A DNA stretch of 62,725 nucleotides from CAZQLE01 sp964593905 (lineage in GTDB: Bacteria; Chloroflexota; Anaerolineae; Anaerolineales; Anaerolineaceae). Every line of letters starts with the position of its first letter. The first letter of the stretch is position 1. This document shows positions 60,763 through 62,725 of this stretch, piece by piece. The notes under the pieces were generated by a model, which saw nothing but the letters and a program-made list of their open reading frames with translations, was not told the origin of the DNA and did no database searches. Position numbers and translations under genes: made by a program. The stretch is taken from the NCBI GenBank assembly GCA_964593905.1, contig CAZQLE010000004.1, forward strand, positions 1-62,725, read 5' to 3'.

Positions 60763-61800
60763 TTATTGAACTTCGTCTATTACCAACGAGCGGCCGTCGG
60801 GGGCAATGATTAACTTAAACACATTCACAGTATCCAGCGTGCGTTCATCGACGGTCTGATAGCGCAGGGCTACATTTACAATGGCCGGGTTGGTATCCCA
60901 GGCCTGTAAATAGACTGAAAGTACATCCACCCTTTTCATCGTTTTCCACCAGCTTGAATACACCACAAAGGGGTCATTTCCGCCGGCGGTACAACAGGTT
61001 TGTTGGAACCGTTGTGAAAGCATTCCCCAGGATTTTTCATAGTTTGCATAATTGATCGTGCCGTAATAGTCGCGGATGAACTGTTCAGGGTTGGGGAATT
61101 GATCGCGCGGCCAGGGGGTGAAGGTCGGTTCTGCCGGGAGCGGGTTGGGGGTTGCACTGATTTGCGATTCGGGCATTGAGACCATTGGAAATGGCTGTGG
61201 GGTGGTTTGCGCCATCGCCTGGGGTATTAATGTGGATGTGGGAGGGATGGTCAACTGGGCCATAACGGTCATGGCGCCCTGGGTAAAGATGGCGTTGCGG
61301 GTGGCATTGGCCGGTGAGATGCGTGTCGAACCTGGCCGCAGCATCATACCTGCCACCAGCAGGCCGGCAACCAGCAAGATCACCAGCGCCGGAACCGCAA
61401 TCCATAACCGGCTGGCTTTTTTGGGCGGGGTCTTCTTCTCGGTCCCTGGCGCAGCAATTAAAACCCCGCCGATGAGGCTGGAGCCGCCATTGCTGTTTAT
61501 TAAGCACAAAAAATCGGCCGTAAAGCGCTGCGGTTTCCAGGATTTTGGGGCATTTGATTTTAGTTTTACCCAGTGTGTGCTGCTTTCACCCGCAGCCAGT
61601 CGAAACGTTAAGGGGGTCACTTCGACCCACACCACCTGGGGGTTAATGCGGCCGGCCAGAATGCCGCCGCCGCTGTTGATAATCGTCACAGCGATGGCGC
61701 CGTGATCGGGTGCGGGGTTGTTATGATCGAATATACCAAAATCAAGATAAGTTGGTGATGCAGATAATCTCGGCTCACCTGAAAGATCAGGCACGGTCAT
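60763..61800 (-). CDS. Single-pass membrane protein with Ig-like and NTF2-like domains
   Basis: A 345-residue protein. The N-terminal ~110 residues (LSASPTYLDFGIFDHNNPAPDHGAIAVTIINSGGGILAGRI) look like an HYDIN/BACON Ig-like domain. One helix (LWIAVPALVILLVAGLLVAGMML, about 132-154) follows, then a Thr/Pro-rich linker, and a C-terminal NTF2-like fold (FIRDYYGTINYANYEKSWGMLSQRFQQ...VFKLIIAPDGRSLVIDEV). The Ig domain is probably inside and the NTF2 domain outside. Function unknown. Convergent with the previous gene, 7 nt apart. Confidence 0.78.
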   Translation of the reverse strand: MTVPDLSGEPRLSASPTYLDFGIFDHNNPAPDHGAIAVTIINSGGGILAGRINPQVVWVEVTPLTFRLAAGESSTHWVKLKSNAPKSWKPQRFTADFLCLINSNGGSSLIGGVLIAAPGTEKKTPPKKASRLWIAVPALVILLVAGLLVAGMMLRPGSTRISPANATRNAIFTQGAMTVMAQLTIPPTSTLIPQAMAQTTPQPFPMVSMPESQISATPNPLPAEPTFTPWPRDQFPNPEQFIRDYYGTINYANYEKSWGMLSQRFQQTCCTAGGNDPFVVYSSWWKTMKRVDVLSVYLQAWDTNPAIVNVALRYQTVDERTLDTVNVFKLIIAPDGRSLVIDEVQ

Positions 61801-61876
61801 TTCAGCACCTGTTTTATAAAAGGTAGTGTTTTGTGATTAATCTTCGGGCATTGAATGGTAATGGCCCGATGAGATG

Positions 61877-61906
61877 TTGTTTAAAGTATAACATGACCTG
61901 TATAAT
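61877..61906 (+). promoter_or_regulatory. Predicted promoter of the cytidylate-kinase-like gene
   Basis: TTGTTT (61877-61882) and a perfect TATAAT (61901-61906) are 18 nt apart; the start codon is 38 nt further on. Confidence 0.6.
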
Positions 61907-61943
61907 CGAATTGGGGTATCACCTGATAGAAGGAAGGTTGATC

Positions 61944-62510
61944 ATGGAAGCGATTACGATTTCTCGCGAAATGGGAAGCCTGGGTTTTGCCGCCGCAGAA
62001 ATCATCGCACATGAGCTTGGGTTTCAACTGGTGAACCGACAGGTCATCAATCAGGCTGCGCGCCAATCGGGTACCCCCGAAGCGGCGCTGGCGTCGATTG
62101 ATGAACTAGGGTTGCTTGGCTTTCAACCGACATCCGAAGATATCAACGCTTATTTACAGGCAGTGGGTCTGGTAATGCTTAAAATGGCGCATGAAGGGAA
62201 AATGGTCTTTTTAGGGAGAGGGGGACAGGTCATTCTAAAAGATATTCCCGGGGTATTTCACCTGCGAATTTATGCAACTGAAAAAACGCGGATCGACCGG
62301 GTGGCAAAGATTTGCGCGATCAGTTATGATTCTGCCCGGGCGCGGGTTCAGGTCAGCGACCGGTCTCGTCAGAATTATCTTCAAAAACATTACCGGGTTG
62401 ACTGGCGTGATCCTGAATTATACGATTTGATGATCAACACAACCCGCCTGGATGCGCATGAAGCTGCCCACATAGGTCTGGCTGCCTATCAGCATTTTCA
62501 GACGCATTGA
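61944..62510 (+). CDS. Cytidylate kinase-like protein
   Basis: A 188-residue member of the cytidylate kinase-like family. ITISREMGSLGFAAAEIIAHELGFQLVNRQVI replaces the usual P-loop region with SREMGSLG, as in that family, and VFLGRGGQVILKDIPGVFHLRIYATEKTRIDRV corresponds to the Arg-rich core. Family members are widespread and their substrate is not settled. ATG 61944 follows AAGGAAGG; the frame is open from 61833 without a supported start. Confidence 0.87.
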   Translation: MEAITISREMGSLGFAAAEIIAHELGFQLVNRQVINQAARQSGTPEAALASIDELGLLGFQPTSEDINAYLQAVGLVMLKMAHEGKMVFLGRGGQVILKDIPGVFHLRIYATEKTRIDRVAKICAISYDSARARVQVSDRSRQNYLQKHYRVDWRDPELYDLMINTTRLDAHEAAHIGLAAYQHFQTH

Positions 62511-62534
62511 AACTTGCTGTCTTGAGGGTGTGAA

Positions 62535-62725
62535 TTGCTGTCCAAAAAATCTGAAAATATCCATTTCTCACATCCGGCTGAGGAAATGTTTGCCCGCATT
62601 CTGGATTATTACGGAATTGCCTGGGAGTATGAACCGCATACATTTGTTCTGGAAACGGATGAAACGGGCAGCCCGACCCTGGCATTTACTCCAGACTTTT
62701 TCCTTTCGGACCAGAATATTTATAT
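62535..62725 (+). CDS. Start of an unidentified gene, truncated by the window
   Basis: An open frame of 63 codons running off the right end. From a TTG at 62535 with GAGGGTG before it, it reads LSKKSENIHFSHPAEEMFARILDYYGIAWEYEPHTFVLETDETGSPTLAFTPDFFLSDQ. The phrase YEPHTF...FTPDFFL looks like the start of a PD-(D/E)XK nuclease-like fold, in which an Asp of TPDFFL is a metal ligand. The function cannot be assigned from this part. Confidence 0.6.
   Translation, partial: MLSKKSENIHFSHPAEEMFARILDYYGIAWEYEPHTFVLETDETGSPTLAFTPDFFLSDQNIY

Noticed and set aside
1..62725. tRNA, rRNA, CRISPR array, insertion sequence or integrase
   Set aside because: No cloverleaf-like intergenic sequence, spaced short repeats, transposase or recombinase motifs were seen on either strand.

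Overview
The window is about 62.7 kb of roughly 55% GC bacterial chromosome. Two runs of ten N (40084-40093 and 57678-57687) mark scaffold gaps, so it comes from a draft or metagenome assembly. Gene style suggests an anaerobic member of the Chloroflexota, probably Anaerolineae: a fused AroK-AroB, several Gfo/Idh oxidoreductases around a sugar ABC importer, giant secreted proteins with a sortase domain, a cytidylate-kinase-like protein and an NAD-linked [NiFe] hydrogenase. The assignment is inferred from gene content; no rRNA or tRNA gene was seen.

1-20036 is a carbohydrate utilisation locus built on two divergent arms. The left arm (minus strand) runs UroD-like protein, GntR regulator, SIS protein, SDR, FAD oxidoreductase, PTE-type hydrolase and KDPG aldolase. 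The right arm (plus strand) runs Gfo/Idh oxidoreductase, ROK regulator, a sugar ABC importer whose binding protein carries two almost identical binding domains in tandem, a second Gfo/Idh, DeoC aldolase, a third Gfo/Idh, a xylose-isomerase-like TIM barrel and a ROK kinase. A consensus promoter with a perfect 14-bp palindrome at its start site lies between the arms. The content suggests oxidation of an imported sugar or polyol to a lactone, lactone opening, and aldol cleavage. The substrate cannot be read from the sequence.

20163-22314 holds a beta-propeller membrane protein and a lipoprotein. 22409-26504 is a hydrogenase operon (NuoG/HoxU-like subunit, HoxY, HoxH, HoxW) with a Rex-like site on its promoter. 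26682-36637 (minus) is a nearly complete aromatic amino acid operon: chorismate mutase, DAHP synthase, TyrA, AroA, AroE, aminotransferase, AroC, AroKB, AroQ. Prephenate dehydratase lies just upstream. Its leader has a consensus promoter, a short ORF containing Phe-Trp-Phe-Tyr-Tyr-Tyr-Phe, and an intrinsic terminator before the first gene: a textbook attenuator layout.

37402-45988 (minus) is a surface-protein operon: a Tat-signal protein, three tail-collar (Mdp-like) proteins, a GNAT acetyltransferase, a small DUF6916-like protein, and a ~1,946-residue adhesin that ends in an LPATG motif followed directly by a sortase domain. 46327-52383 is a single-gene lipopeptide synthetase (FAAL-ACP-C-A-PCP-TE).

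52764-62725 contains a P1B-type metal ATPase with a CSC motif, a transglutaminase-like protein, an NSS transporter with a leader terminator, a metallophosphoesterase, an APC permease, a nucleotidyltransferase-like protein, a membrane protein with an NTF2-like tail, a cytidylate-kinase-like protein, and the start of an unidentified gene. The strongest candidates for something new are the aromatic attenuator, the adhesin-sortase operon, and the lipopeptide synthetase with an unusual thioesterase.
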